Notes: a model not told the origin generated them from the sequence alone. DNA of 64,000 bases from Lentisphaerota bacterium (GCA_015061885.1 SUVS01000002.1:62001-126000); one strand, 5' to 3'. Counted from the stretch's first letter, positions 1 through 9,403 are shown. Numbers and translations: made by a program.

Positions 1-1144
1 AGACCGGCAGAATCACGCCCAACACCCCTATGGGCATGTTGATACCCGCCATCAGCGAGAGGGTCAGGAAGTAACATCCCATCGGCACGCCCGCATTGCC
101 CACGGCAGAGATCACCGCGATCAGCACCCATACGGCAATGGTACTTAAAGTAAGCGTAACGCCGCCATTTTGCATAACAAACAGACTCGTTACCATAATA
201 AATGCCGCACAGCCGTTCATATTGATCGTACAGCACAAGGGCAGAACAAAGCGGGCGACTTCCGGTTTGGCAGAGAGATTATTTTCTGCCGAAGCGATCG
301 TTACCGGCAGCGTTGCCGCCGAACTTTTGGTGAAAAGTGCCATCAGCACCGCCGGCAGCATACCTTTGAACACCCTGACAGGATTGATTTTACGCATAAG
401 CAGAAACAAGGGCAGTATCACAAAAAACTGCAATATATTCCCGGTCAGCACCACCGTTACATATTTGCCGAGTTCGCCCACACTTTCGCCCGTTGACATT
501 TGTGCTGTAAGCTGACCGGCAAAAGCCACGATCCCCAGCGGCAACGCCCAAATCAGAGCCTTGATGACAATAAAAAATATCTCCTGCAAGCCGTTGACCG
601 CTTTGAGCAGAACCTGTACATTTTCTGAATTTCTGCCGGCGGCAAGAGCCAGTCCGACTGCCGCCGCCACGAGCAATATACTCAAAACATTGCCGGAGAA
701 AAACGGAGTTATAACATTGTCGGGTATCACCGCAAGAATGTGGTCATAAACGCTCACGGGAGTCAGATTCTGTCCGGAAGCGGCACTTTGAGCCTGTTTG
801 ACCAGTTCCAGCGGCAGATTGCCCGGAGCGATCACCAGATAAAGCACCACCCCCACCACTGCCGCCACCAATGTGGTCAGCACAGTGTAAACGATCGTGT
901 GCAAAAAGATCCTGCCGGTATTGCGTTCAGCCCCCAGCATGGCAAGCGTGGCAGTTACCGCTAAAGCAATGGTCGGCACTGCCACAAACTTGAAAAGCCG
1001 TGTATAAGCCGATGCCGTAAAGTTGAGAAACTCATTGACCGCATTGCAGTTGAGCATCCCCAAAGCTCCACCGAGCAGGAGTGCCGCCAGCCAGATAATC
1101 ATTTGCCTGCTGTTGAAGGCACGGTTTTTTTCGATTTTTTCCAT
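1..1144 (-). CDS. Dicarboxylate/amino acid:cation symporter (partial, C-terminus off window)
   Basis: Reading the minus strand from ATG at 1144 gives about 381 codons without a stop before the window edge, so the C-terminus is missing. The product is a multi-membrane-segment protein of the SDF/DAACS family (GltP/DctA/SstT type), which moves dicarboxylates or amino acids into the cell with Na+ or H+. Visible family signatures are a serine-rich re-entrant loop (KSSAATLPVT) and the substrate-site helix NMNGCAAFI, which corresponds to the family's NMDGTA motif with Asp replaced by Asn-Gly-Cys. That change makes a neutral amino acid substrate conceivable, but this is inference. It lies downstream of uppS on the same strand, separated by 116 bp that carry repeated TGACGGA motifs. 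Confidence 0.85.
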   Translation of the reverse strand, partial: MEKIEKNRAFNSRQMIIWLAALLLGGALGMLNCNAVNEFLNFTASAYTRLFKFVAVPTIALAVTATLAMLGAERNTGRIFLHTIVYTVLTTLVAAVVGVVLYLVIAPGNLPLELVKQAQSAASGQNLTPVSVYDHILAVIPDNVITPFFSGNVLSILLVAAAVGLALAAGRNSENVQVLLKAVNGLQEIFFIVIKALIWALPLGIVAFAGQLTAQMSTGESVGELGKYVTVVLTGNILQFFVILPLFLLMRKINPVRVFKGMLPAVLMALFTKSSAATLPVTIASAENNLSAKPEVARFVLPLCCTINMNGCAAFIMVTSLFVMQNGGVTLTLSTIAVWVLIAVISAVGNAGVPMGCYFLTLSLMAGINMPIGVLGVILPV

Positions 1145-1199
1145 AAATAACAACCTATTGATTTTTATTGTTTTGAAACAGTTTCTGCTGAATAATCAA

Positions 1200-1263
1200 T
1201 CCGTCAAATATCCGTCAAATATCCGTCATTTATTGATTTTTGAGCGTAAAACAACATCCGTCA
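1200..1263. repeat. TGACGGA motif array plus TTTTTGAGCGTAAAA motif
   Basis: The plus strand carries TCCGTCA at 1200, 1211, 1222 and 1257. The first three are spaced exactly 11 bp apart. Between them, at 1237-1251, is TTTTTGAGCGTAAAA, found again at 24747-24760 (14 bases) and inverted at 51151-51165. Similar TGACGGA groups follow the ends of pfk (39041-39082) and thyX (51103-51145). The array lies just after the uppS stop codon. Function unknown; it could be part of 3'-end structure or a protein-binding array. Confidence 0.5.
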
Positions 1264-1980
1264 CTTTTTTTCTATTCCGCCGAAACGGCGGTTGCGGCTG
1301 CTGTATGCTTCAAGAGCTTTTTTTAATTCATTGCAATCGAAATCCGGCCACATTACATTGCTTATATAAAGTTCGCTGTATGCCATTTCCCACAACAGAA
1401 AGTTACTTATCCGCAATTCGCCCGATGTCCTTATCACCAGATCCGGGTCGGGCAGTTCCGGGGCGTACAAAAATTGCTGAAAAGTTGTTTCATCAATTTC
1501 TTCCGGAGCGATTCTGCCATCTTTTACCGCCGCGATCAGTTTTTTTGCCGCATCGACTATTTCTGACCTGCCGCCGTAATTCAATGCCAATGTCAGTACG
1601 CCGCCGGTGTTATTGGCGGTCGCTTTCATTGCTCCGAGCAGACTCAAGCGGGCGGCTTCGGGCAGATCGTTCAATCTGCCGATAGCATTCAGACGCACAT
1701 TTTCTTTCTGCATAAAAGGCAGTTGTTTGAAGATAAACTCCTGCAGAAGTTTCATCAAAGCACCCACTTCGGCGGCAGGGCGTTTCCAGTTTTCGGTACT
1801 GAATGCGTACAAGGTCAGATATTTTATATCAAACTCTTTTGCTGCCTGCATTATTTTCAATACATTATCCGCCCCTGCCCGGTGTCCGGCGGTGCGTTCG
1901 AGATTTCTTGCCTCCGCCCAGCGGCCGTTGCCATCCATGATTATTGCCAGATGATTGACTTTGCCGGAGATTTTACTCAC
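1261..1980 (-). CDS. uppS: Isoprenyl (undecaprenyl) diphosphate synthase
   Basis: This cis-prenyltransferase condenses isopentenyl diphosphate with farnesyl diphosphate to make the C55 carrier lipid used for peptidoglycan and LPS. The N-terminus has the signature HLAIIMDGNGRWA, including the Asp-Gly-Asn-Gly-Arg substrate loop, followed by HRAG. The C-terminal part has the conserved DLVIRTSGELRISNFLLWE and an E-Y-WPDF-like segment. An in-frame ATG lies at 1998, but GTG at 1980 is preferred because GGAG sits about 8 bases before it. That gives about 239 aa, usual for the family. The GTG start overlaps the end of the preceding gmhA-like gene, suggesting translational coupling. Confidence 0.93.
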   Translation of the reverse strand: MSKISGKVNHLAIIMDGNGRWAEARNLERTAGHRAGADNVLKIMQAAKEFDIKYLTLYAFSTENWKRPAAEVGALMKLLQEFIFKQLPFMQKENVRLNAIGRLNDLPEAARLSLLGAMKATANNTGGVLTLALNYGGRSEIVDAAKKLIAAVKDGRIAPEEIDETTFQQFLYAPELPDPDLVIRTSGELRISNFLLWEMAYSELYISNVMWPDFDCNELKKALEAYSSRNRRFGGIEKK

Positions 1981-2608
1981 AGTACAACGCTCCTTCAACA
2001 GCTATGCAAAGTGTGTGATAAATGGGCAGGTGCAGTTCCTGAATTTTGTAGGTTTCCTTTTCCGGAACTGCGACCACCACATCGGCGTATTCACAGCAAA
2101 CGCCGTTTTTATTACCGGTAAGCAGAATACTCTTTACACCGGCGGCTTTGGCGGCAATAAGTGCCAGCCGGATATTTTCGGCATTGCCACCGGTGGAAAT
2201 ACCAACAAACACATCGCCCGGCCGGGCCAATGCCCACAGATGCTGGGCGTAGGCTGCCAGCGGATTCACATCGTTACCGAAAGCACTGACCAATGCTTGA
2301 GCATTCCCCAGATTGACCGATGCTATACCCATTTGCAATGACTTGGCAAGCTCCACGGCACCCGGCTTGTTCTGACTGGCGAATTTTTCCGCCAATTCCT
2401 CCGGTAGCGGCCGTTTTTTGATAAAACCCTTCAGTAATTCGCCGGTGATATGGTCAGCATCGGAGGCACTGCCGCCGTTCCCGGCAGTGAGTATTTTGCC
2501 CTGTTTCAAGGCACAATCTATCAGGAGTTCTGCGGCACGGTCAATATCTCCGGCAATCTCTTTAAGCACCGGATAACGCATTACAAGTTCTTCAACAAAT
2601 CTGTTCAT
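1973..2608 (-). CDS. SIS-domain sugar-phosphate isomerase, GmhA-like
   Basis: A 211-aa protein with one SIS fold. N-terminal KILTAGNGGSASDADHITGEL matches the phosphosugar-binding start of phosphoheptose isomerases (GNGGSA-D-H-EL). The later STGGN matches the second phosphate-contact loop. GmhA converts sedoheptulose 7-phosphate to D-glycero-D-manno-heptose 7-phosphate, the first step toward LPS heptose. This fits with hldD (9404) and lptD (6714) nearby. The protein is slightly longer than typical GmhA because of a segment around residues 60-85 (KKRPLPEELAEKF). A different phospho-sugar substrate remains possible. It overlaps uppS by 8 bp and is the first gene of the minus-strand group. Confidence 0.75.
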   Translation of the reverse strand: MNRFVEELVMRYPVLKEIAGDIDRAAELLIDCALKQGKILTAGNGGSASDADHITGELLKGFIKKRPLPEELAEKFASQNKPGAVELAKSLQMGIASVNLGNAQALVSAFGNDVNPLAAYAQHLWALARPGDVFVGISTGGNAENIRLALIAAKAAGVKSILLTGNKNGVCCEYADVVVAVPEKETYKIQELHLPIYHTLCIAVEGALYCE

Positions 2609-2727
2609 AATTACAAATCCTTCTTATGTTTCAGAGTAATTTAACACATCTAACGCACTCTTGCAAGCATAAAAGGTGCAAAATAAGCACTTTTAAGGGT
2701 TTATCATAAGATAAAAAGACTTTTTAC

Positions 2728-2756
2728 TTGTAAAAACGCCAAAAGTGTGTTACATT
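2728..2756 (+). promoter_or_regulatory. Putative sigma70-type promoter for argDF
   Basis: TTGTAA at 2728-2733, a 17-bp spacer, and TACATT at 2751-2756, about 65 bp before the argD start. The 2609-2821 gap between divergent gmhA-like and argD genes is AT-rich and holds no other recognisable feature. Confidence 0.45.
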
Positions 2757-2821
2757 AATTGTTTCCGGAATTTATTCTATTAAATATTAAAAAATATTTT
2801 TTATAACAAGGAGTGTTTATC

Positions 2822-4030
2822 ATGAACTGGAACGGCAGTGAAAAATCTTTTGAGCTGTTCAAAAACTATGTTTTGCAGACCTACCCGACGCCCGGTCAGT
2901 ATTTTGTCCGGGGCAAGGGTGCTTATCTTTACGATGAAAAAGATGTGGAATATCTGGACTTTGCTTCCGGTATCAGCGTCTGCAACCTCGGTCATGCTCA
3001 TCCGGCGATCGCCAAAGCTGTAGCCGATCAGGCGGCAACTCTGGTGCATATATCGAACTTGTACCTCAACGATGTAACGCCGCGTCTGGCGGAAAAACTT
3101 ATTTCCAAGTGCTTTGACGGTGCGGTATTTTTTGCCAACTCGGGAGCCGAAGCCAACGAAGGATTGATCAAGTTCGCCCGCAAATTCGGCAATGCCACCG
3201 GCAGAAATCACATCATTTCCATGGATAACAGTTTCCACGGCAGAACTCTTGCCACGCTTGCCGCCACCGGCCGGGCCAAATACCGCAAGGGTTTTGAACC
3301 GGATATGCCCGGTTTCAGCCAGGTGCCGTACAACGATATTGAAGCCCTCAAAGGTGCGATCACCGATCAGACCTGTGCCATTTTGCTGGAACCTGTGCAG
3401 GGCGAAGGCGGTATTCTGCCGGCTGATCCGGGGTATCTCAAACAGGTGCGTCAGCTTTGTGACGAAAAAAATCTGCTGCTGCTTTTTGACGAAGTCCAGT
3501 GCGGCATGGGCCGTATCGGTACATTGTATGCCTGGCAGAGTTTCGGCGTGGAGCCGGATGCTTTCAGTATGGCAAAGGCTCTTGCCAACGGTCTGCCGAT
3601 GGGTGCATTTGTGGTCAAACGCAAATATGCCAATATCCTGCTTCCCGGCGAACACGCCAGCACCTTCGGCGGTACTCCGCTGGTGAGTGCGGCGGCACTG
3701 GCGGTGCAGGAAGTCTTTGAAAAAGAAGATATTCTGGCAAATGTCAACAGTCAGGGCGAATACCTTATGCGTCAGCTGGGCAAGATCATCAGCCAGTACA
3801 AGTTCTGCAAAGCAGTCCGCGGCAAAGGTCTGATGCTCGGTGTGGTGCTTGACCGTCCGGCGGGAGCATTGTCGGCGGCGATCCTCAAGCACAAACTTAT
3901 CACGCTTACGGCGGGCGAAACGGTTTTGCGTCTGCTGCCGCCTTTAAACATCACCCGTGCCGAAGCTGATCTGGCACTTGAACGCATTGCCGCCGGTCTG
4001 GCGGATTATGCAAAAACCATTGAAGAATAA
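2822..4030 (+). CDS. argD: Acetylornithine aminotransferase
   Basis: A class-III PLP aminotransferase of about 402 aa that transfers an amino group from glutamate to N-acetylglutamate semialdehyde in arginine biosynthesis. Family features include the N-terminal YLDFASGISVCNLGHAHP, FFANSGAEANEGLIKFAR in the cofactor site, the LLFDEVQCGMGR strand with the Asp that binds the PLP ring, and the lysine in SMAKALANGLPMGAF. AAGGAG at 2808-2813 lies 8 bases before ATG 2822, so this start is preferred over the in-frame GTG at 2813. argF follows after 12 bp, which supports the arginine assignment over the related ornithine or GABA aminotransferases. Confidence 0.93.
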   Translation: MNWNGSEKSFELFKNYVLQTYPTPGQYFVRGKGAYLYDEKDVEYLDFASGISVCNLGHAHPAIAKAVADQAATLVHISNLYLNDVTPRLAEKLISKCFDGAVFFANSGAEANEGLIKFARKFGNATGRNHIISMDNSFHGRTLATLAATGRAKYRKGFEPDMPGFSQVPYNDIEALKGAITDQTCAILLEPVQGEGGILPADPGYLKQVRQLCDEKNLLLLFDEVQCGMGRIGTLYAWQSFGVEPDAFSMAKALANGLPMGAFVVKRKYANILLPGEHASTFGGTPLVSAAALAVQEVFEKEDILANVNSQGEYLMRQLGKIISQYKFCKAVRGKGLMLGVVLDRPAGALSAAILKHKLITLTAGETVLRLLPPLNITRAEADLALERIAAGLADYAKTIEE

Positions 4031-4042
4031 GGAGTAACACTC

Positions 4043-4954
4043 ATGTATAAAGATTTATTGACACTGCGGGATATAAATATAGACGAACTCAATGAGCTTT
4101 TTGAGTTGACAACTTATCTCAAGCAGAATCGCGGCAAGGTCGAAGGTCATACCCTTAAAGGCAAAAGCATCGGTTTGATCTTTGCCAAATCCAGTACCCG
4201 TACCCGCGTATCTTTTGAAGTCGGAGTGCATGAACTCGGCGGCAATCCGCTTTATCTTGACAGTACCAAGATGCAGCTCGGCCGCGGCGAAACTGTCAGC
4301 GATACAGCTAATGTTTTGAGCCGTTATCTCTCCGGAATCGTCATCCGTACCTTTTCGCAGGCGGATATCGAAGAACTTGCACGGGTCGCCACGATTCCGG
4401 TCATCAATGCTCTGACTGACGATTATCACCCGTGCCAGATCCTTGCCGACCTCTTTACCATCAAAGAATACAGCAAAACTCTGGATGTAAAGACTGTGTT
4501 TATCGGCGACGGTGCCAGTAACATTGCCAACTCTCTGATGCTGGGTGCCAAACTTACCGGTATGAAAATGGTCATCGCCAGCCCCAGAGATTACGCTCCG
4601 AGCGAAGCCATCCTCAAAGAGTGTGCCCCGTTTGTGGAGTGGTGCGAAGACCCGGCAGAAGCGATCAAAGGTGCCAACTATGTTTATACTGATGTGTGGG
4701 TAAGCATGGGTTTTGAAGAAGAGCGTGCCAAACGCTTGCAGACGCTGGCACCGTATCAGGTCAACAAGGCCTTGATGGAAAAAGCGGCAAAGGATGTAAA
4801 ATTCCTGCATTGTCTGCCCGCCCATCGCGGCGAAGAAGTTTCCGCCGATGTTATGGATGACAGCAATATGTCGATAGTTTTCGACGAAGCTGAAAACCGT
4901 CTGCATGTGCAGAAAGCGGTTATGAGCATGATTTACCGCAATCTGGCAAAATAA
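4043..4954 (+). CDS. argF: Ornithine carbamoyltransferase
   Basis: A 303-aa transcarbamylase making citrulline from ornithine and carbamoyl phosphate. The carbamoyl-phosphate motif SSTRTRVSFEVG, the DDYHPCQILADL segment and the ornithine-loop HCLPAHRGEEV are all present. These distinguish OTCase from aspartate carbamoyltransferase. GGAG lies 8 bases before the ATG, and the gene follows argD by 12 bp, so the two are surely cotranscribed. Length is typical. A GATATC site (4364-4369), the predicted target of the EcoRV-like enzyme encoded at 19.9-20.8 kb, lies inside this gene. Confidence 0.96.
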   Translation: MYKDLLTLRDINIDELNELFELTTYLKQNRGKVEGHTLKGKSIGLIFAKSSTRTRVSFEVGVHELGGNPLYLDSTKMQLGRGETVSDTANVLSRYLSGIVIRTFSQADIEELARVATIPVINALTDDYHPCQILADLFTIKEYSKTLDVKTVFIGDGASNIANSLMLGAKLTGMKMVIASPRDYAPSEAILKECAPFVEWCEDPAEAIKGANYVYTDVWVSMGFEEERAKRLQTLAPYQVNKALMEKAAKDVKFLHCLPAHRGEEVSADVMDDSNMSIVFDEAENRLHVQKAVMSMIYRNLAK

Positions 4955-4966
4955 GTCCGGCAGGAT

Positions 4967-4995
4967 TTGACTTTTTGAGCAAATGCGGTTATAAT
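4967..4995 (+). promoter_or_regulatory. Strong sigma70-type promoter
   Basis: TTGACT at 4967-4972, a 17-bp spacer and a perfect TATAAT at 4990-4995, about 45 bp upstream of the dehydrogenase start at 5040. One mismatch to the bacterial consensus, with optimal spacing. Confidence 0.75.
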
Positions 4996-5039
4996 ATTCA
5001 GTTGATATAAAAACAGCCCTGTATTGGAGAGGTAAAAAA

Positions 5040-6698
5040 ATGAGCAATATCCCTGAAAAAATGTTGGCGTGGCCGTTGTTCGGCACCGGTTTTGAGTTTT
5101 TCGGTAAAGAAGACAAGCCCTGCGTGGTTAATGTTCCGGAAATCAAGGACGATGAACTGCTGGTGCGTATTGATGCTATCGGTCTGTGCTTTTCAGATGT
5201 CAAACTGATCCGTGCCGGTGAAAGCCACCCCCGCGTGATCTCCGAAAATCTTGCCACCGACCCGGTCATTCCCGGCCACGAAGCAGTTATGAGCGTGGTC
5301 AAAGTCGGTGCAAAACTTGCCAAGCAGTACGAAGTCGGTCAGCGTTTTATCATTCAGGCCGATATTTATGTCAATGGCAAGGGTTTTGCCTACGGTTACG
5401 CCATCGACGGCGGTATGGCACAGTACAGCGTACTGGATCAGCGGGTACTCAACGGCGATGAAGGCTGTTACCTCCTGCCCGTAGCCGATCACATGCCCAG
5501 TGCAGTAGCCGCACTGCTCGAACCCTGGACTTGTGTGCAGGCAGCTTACATGATCGAAAACCGCTCCACTCCCAAAGCCGGCGGCAAAATGCTCGTGGTC
5601 GGCAAAGCCGGCAACACCTATACCGCCGGAGCGGCAGTTGCCGCCAACAAACCCGCCAGTCTGACCGTTTACGGTCTGGACGATGCGGCTGTTGCGGCGT
5701 TGGAATCCGAACTGGGCATGAAGGCAGTAAAAGTCGATGCGTTGGATGAAAATGAAAAGTTCGACGATATTTTTGTTGCCGACCGTTGCGTGGAAACCAC
5801 TGCCAAAGTTGCCAAGATGGGTGCTTTCGGGGCAGTGATAAGTTTCGGCGGCGAACTGCCGGCGGAAAAACTCTCCTTCGATGTGGGCAGTATCCACTAT
5901 CAGGGCTGGTTCTATCAGGGTACTGCTTCGCGTGATATTTCTTCGGCTTACGGCAGAAATGTCCGCAGTACCATGAAAGCCGGCGGCAGCTGCTGGCTGC
6001 CCGGCGGTGCCGGAGCCATGGGTCAGATGCACACCCAGATGGCGGTGGAAAACCCCAACGGCCCCAAACGCATTCTGGTTTCCGATATGGATCAGAGCCG
6101 TATCGACAATGTCAAACGCCTGCTTGCCGACAAGATCGCCGAACGCGGCATTGAGTTTGTGGCAGTGAACCCGACCACTATGAGTGCTGAAGAATTTGAA
6201 AAAGTCCTGAATGACTTTGCTCCGGAAGGCTTTGACGATATTGTCATGCTCGTGCCGGTCGTGCCGGTTCTGATGCAGTCTGCTGCTCATCTGGGCAAAG
6301 ACGGACTGATGAACATCTTTGCCGGTATTCCCGCCGGTAAGGAAGGCGAACTTGATCTGGCGACTATTGCCCGCAACGGCGGCCGCTATATCGGTTCTTC
6401 GGGCAGTAAGACCGCTCACTTGCGTCATACTCTGGAGCTGGCGACCAGCGGCAAACTCCAGCCGGTAACAGCTCTGGCGGCAGTCGGCGGTATGCAGGAT
6501 CTCAAGAAGGGTCTGGATGCCGTAGCCAACGCCAAGTTCCCGGGCAAAACGGTGATCTTCCCGAATTGCGAAGATATGCCGCTTACTCCGGTAAGCCAGC
6601 TCGGTGATATTCTGCCCGATGCGGCGGCAACTTACGACGAGCAGGGCTTCTACACCAGCAAAACTGAAAAAGCATTGTTGGATAAATTTGAAAAATAA
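5040..6698 (+). CDS. Zinc-type alcohol/polyol dehydrogenase, unusually long
   Basis: A 552-aa MDR-superfamily oxidoreductase. The N-terminal GroES-like domain has the catalytic-zinc pattern (GLCFSDVK and IPGHEAVM). The cofactor domain has PGGAGAMGQMHTQMAVENP followed by LVSDMD, with a glycine-rich turn and the acidic residue expected for NAD binding (about residues 320-350). Typical family members have 340-410 aa. Here about 150 residues intervene between the GroES domain and the dinucleotide turn, with a second alpha/beta-looking segment (GGKMLVVGKAGNTYTAGAAV). The structural-zinc cysteine cluster is not evident. It resembles sorbitol or L-sorbose-1-phosphate reductase-like proteins, but the substrate cannot be read from sequence. 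It has its own strong promoter and GGAGAGG ribosome site. lptD follows 15 bp later. Confidence 0.75.
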   Translation: MSNIPEKMLAWPLFGTGFEFFGKEDKPCVVNVPEIKDDELLVRIDAIGLCFSDVKLIRAGESHPRVISENLATDPVIPGHEAVMSVVKVGAKLAKQYEVGQRFIIQADIYVNGKGFAYGYAIDGGMAQYSVLDQRVLNGDEGCYLLPVADHMPSAVAALLEPWTCVQAAYMIENRSTPKAGGKMLVVGKAGNTYTAGAAVAANKPASLTVYGLDDAAVAALESELGMKAVKVDALDENEKFDDIFVADRCVETTAKVAKMGAFGAVISFGGELPAEKLSFDVGSIHYQGWFYQGTASRDISSAYGRNVRSTMKAGGSCWLPGGAGAMGQMHTQMAVENPNGPKRILVSDMDQSRIDNVKRLLADKIAERGIEFVAVNPTTMSAEEFEKVLNDFAPEGFDDIVMLVPVVPVLMQSAAHLGKDGLMNIFAGIPAGKEGELDLATIARNGGRYIGSSGSKTAHLRHTLELATSGKLQPVTALAAVGGMQDLKKGLDAVANAKFPGKTVIFPNCEDMPLTPVSQLGDILPDAAATYDEQGFYTSKTEKALLDKFEK

Positions 6699-6713
6699 TT
6701 TGCTGTAAAATCA

Positions 6714-9383
6714 ATGAGGTCAAACCGCAAAATCAAAAAGCTGCTGTTGGCACTTTTAACGGTGTCAGCAACGCTTTTGCCGGTATCCGAAGTTTATGCG
6801 GCGGTTTTCAGCGGCGGTTTTGATACCGGATTTGATGCCCCCAAACGGCAGCCTGGTTATTTACAGCATGCCCGTGCCGACCAGTGGCGGTTGGTAGGCA
6901 GAACGCTCTTTGTAAAAGGTAATGTTTATATACCTTACGGCAATATGACCATTACTGCCGATTCTGCCATGATCGACCTGGAAAGCCGGGATATTGAAGC
7001 CAAAGGCAATGTATCGTTTGCCACAATAAAACGCGAATACCGGGATGTAACGCTCGATGAGTTTGAACTTCTTCAGCGTGAACCCGGCATGGCAGCAGAA
7101 ATCAAAGGAACAGTCGTCGATCCATTGGGCAATCACAAATTGCAAGTGGAAATCGCCCGGGCGGCGAGTGCGGTGCAAGCCGAACGCATGTCAGGCAATA
7201 TGCTTACGGGTATGATGACATTCACCGGATTGCGTTTGCGGGCAAGCAATTTTGTCTGCAAAGCCAGACGCGGAGTGCGTCAACCCGGCGGCGAGCTGAA
7301 GCTGGAAGATGTGGAGGTATCAAGCTGTGAGTATCTCTTTGAAGATCAGAGCCATTTCAGTATTGGCATGAGTACGGCGAATATCTATCCGCACGAAACT
7401 GAAGGTTTCGGCTTTGCCAATACCGAAAAAGAATATACTCATTACAGTTTGTGGGGTTACAACAGCACATTGCGGATTTACGGAGTGCCGGTTTTCTGGC
7501 TGCCGATGATCTATACGCCCAAAGATGAAAGTCCCGGCTTGTTCAGTACCCAGCTCGGCCGCAGCGGCGACTGGGGATACTATGTGTTGCTGACCAAGAA
7601 ATTTCAGTGGCTGGATTATCCCAATACCTCCACATCGCTGGAGTTGGATTTTTACAGCAAACGCGGTATCGGTTACGGGGTGCGTAACTCCATAACCACC
7701 GAAAACTCCCGGACAGCGATAAACGCCTACGGTATATACGATCAGGAACCTTACGAAAGCAGCGGCGGCGACCCAAAAAATCCGTGGGGAAAGGCCCGGT
7801 TTGAAATACCGCATCAGCGGTTTGATTTGCAAATAACGCACCGCACCCACATAACGCCGCGGCTGGATTTCCGCGGGCAGTTGGAGTGGATGAGCGATCC
7901 TTACATGCTCGATGATTTCTTTCCTGAACGGGCAGATGCAGTGACCGAACCGGCAACTTATGCGGCTTTGGAGTATCAGCACGACCGTTTTTCAGCATCG
8001 CTTTACACGCGTTTTCAGGTCAATGATTTTTACACTACCGTGCAGAAAATGCCGGAAGTCCGTCTGGATGTCCAGCGGCAGGAAATATTGCCCGGCAGCA
8101 ATCTCTACTATCAGGGGTCGCACACTGCCGATATATTGAAGATGAACTGGGCAAGATTTGACCGTCCGTGGAAAAATCCCTACGGCAGACTCAAAAATTA
8201 CGAAACCGGCAGATTCGATACGGTCAACTTCCTCTACTACCCGATCCGCACCGATTATATCAACATCGTGCCCCGGGCTGGTATCCGCATGACCGGTTAT
8301 TCCAATACCTCCCGCCGCAAAGTCAGTCAGAACGATATATTCATGATGCAGGCGGCGGCCGATGAGTTTGAAGATTACGGTTTGAAGATCCGCAATTACG
8401 ACGATCACGGCCACGGCAAGTTCCGGGTCGCCGCCGAATTGGGGGTGGAAGCCAACACCAAAATTTACAACACATGGCAGAATATCCGCAGTGATTTCTT
8501 CGGACTGGATGGGTTGCGTCATATTTGCGAACCGTATATAAATTACACTTTCATAACCGATCCTACGGTGAACCGCAACAAACTGCTCTTCTTTGATGAA
8601 GTTGACCGGCTGGAGGGCATGAACTTTCTGCGGCTGGGTTTGCGTAACCGTTTGCAGACCCGCCGGGGCGGTTTCCATGATGCACAGGTTTATGAATGGT
8701 TTTCGATGGAAAACTACTGGGATATTCACTTTGACAGCGACGATGACTACAACCATATCGGTGATTTCTGCACCAAATTGAGCTTCAATCCGGTCAAGGA
8801 ACTTTCGTTCCACGGGTTTATGGCTATTGATGCCGGCAATAATCAGGAACACAGGATTCAAGCGGAACGCGGCGGCAGAAAAGCCGGCAGACCGGGTATG
8901 TCGGGCAGTTTCTTCAACCGGCTCTACTTTGGTATAGAGTACAAACCCATTGAAGATATAACCTTTATCTTGACCTACGATTACCGCGATGCCTACACCG
9001 CCCGGCCGACGTATTCCATGGGCAGTACGCTTACTGAACTCTACACCAGTGCTTTTGACAGTTATTACTCCAGCAGCCGGGTGCAGGCATTTACATTCGG
9101 CGTAACGGCACCGATAACCCCCGACCGCAAAACTTTTGCCTCGTACAAATTGGAGTATGACATCGAAGAAGGGGCATTTACCCGTCATGCGATTGCTGTA
9201 TCAAGACTGTTTCATTGTGTGCGTTTGAGTGCATTGGTGGAGCTTGAGCGTTACCGTGAAGATGACGGCAAGGCGGAAAAGGAACTCTCCTTTGCCGTCT
9301 ATGCCACGCTCGTGGGCTGGGAACACCCGCTCAACCGCATCAGCCGTGATACGGTATCAAAACTTACTGATGTTGAAGAATAA
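6714..9383 (+). CDS. lptD: LPS-assembly protein LptD (OstA/Imp family)
   Basis: An 889-aa secreted protein with a signal peptide (basic start, LLLALLTVSATLLPVSEVYA) and, at about residues 60-150, an OstA/LptA-like beta-jellyroll (LFVKGNVYIPYGNMTITADSAMIDLESRDIEAKGNV). A long region rich in alternating aromatic and polar residues follows, as expected for a large outer-membrane barrel. LptD inserts LPS into the outer leaflet and needs LptE; no LptE gene is visible here. The start at ATG 6714 has no clear Shine-Dalgarno sequence, so expression may depend on coupling to the upstream dehydrogenase. Barrel assembly would depend on BamA, encoded at 34.3-36.6 kb. Confidence 0.82.
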   Translation: MRSNRKIKKLLLALLTVSATLLPVSEVYAAVFSGGFDTGFDAPKRQPGYLQHARADQWRLVGRTLFVKGNVYIPYGNMTITADSAMIDLESRDIEAKGNVSFATIKREYRDVTLDEFELLQREPGMAAEIKGTVVDPLGNHKLQVEIARAASAVQAERMSGNMLTGMMTFTGLRLRASNFVCKARRGVRQPGGELKLEDVEVSSCEYLFEDQSHFSIGMSTANIYPHETEGFGFANTEKEYTHYSLWGYNSTLRIYGVPVFWLPMIYTPKDESPGLFSTQLGRSGDWGYYVLLTKKFQWLDYPNTSTSLELDFYSKRGIGYGVRNSITTENSRTAINAYGIYDQEPYESSGGDPKNPWGKARFEIPHQRFDLQITHRTHITPRLDFRGQLEWMSDPYMLDDFFPERADAVTEPATYAALEYQHDRFSASLYTRFQVNDFYTTVQKMPEVRLDVQRQEILPGSNLYYQGSHTADILKMNWARFDRPWKNPYGRLKNYETGRFDTVNFLYYPIRTDYINIVPRAGIRMTGYSNTSRRKVSQNDIFMMQAAADEFEDYGLKIRNYDDHGHGKFRVAAELGVEANTKIYNTWQNIRSDFFGLDGLRHICEPYINYTFITDPTVNRNKLLFFDEVDRLEGMNFLRLGLRNRLQTRRGGFHDAQVYEWFSMENYWDIHFDSDDDYNHIGDFCTKLSFNPVKELSFHGFMAIDAGNNQEHRIQAERGGRKAGRPGMSGSFFNRLYFGIEYKPIEDITFILTYDYRDAYTARPTYSMGSTLTELYTSAFDSYYSSSRVQAFTFGVTAPITPDRKTFASYKLEYDIEEGAFTRHAIAVSRLFHCVRLSALVELERYREDDGKAEKELSFAVYATLVGWEHPLNRISRDTVSKLTDVEE

Positions 9384-9403
9384 TTTTTTCAGGAGAAAAA
9401 TCT

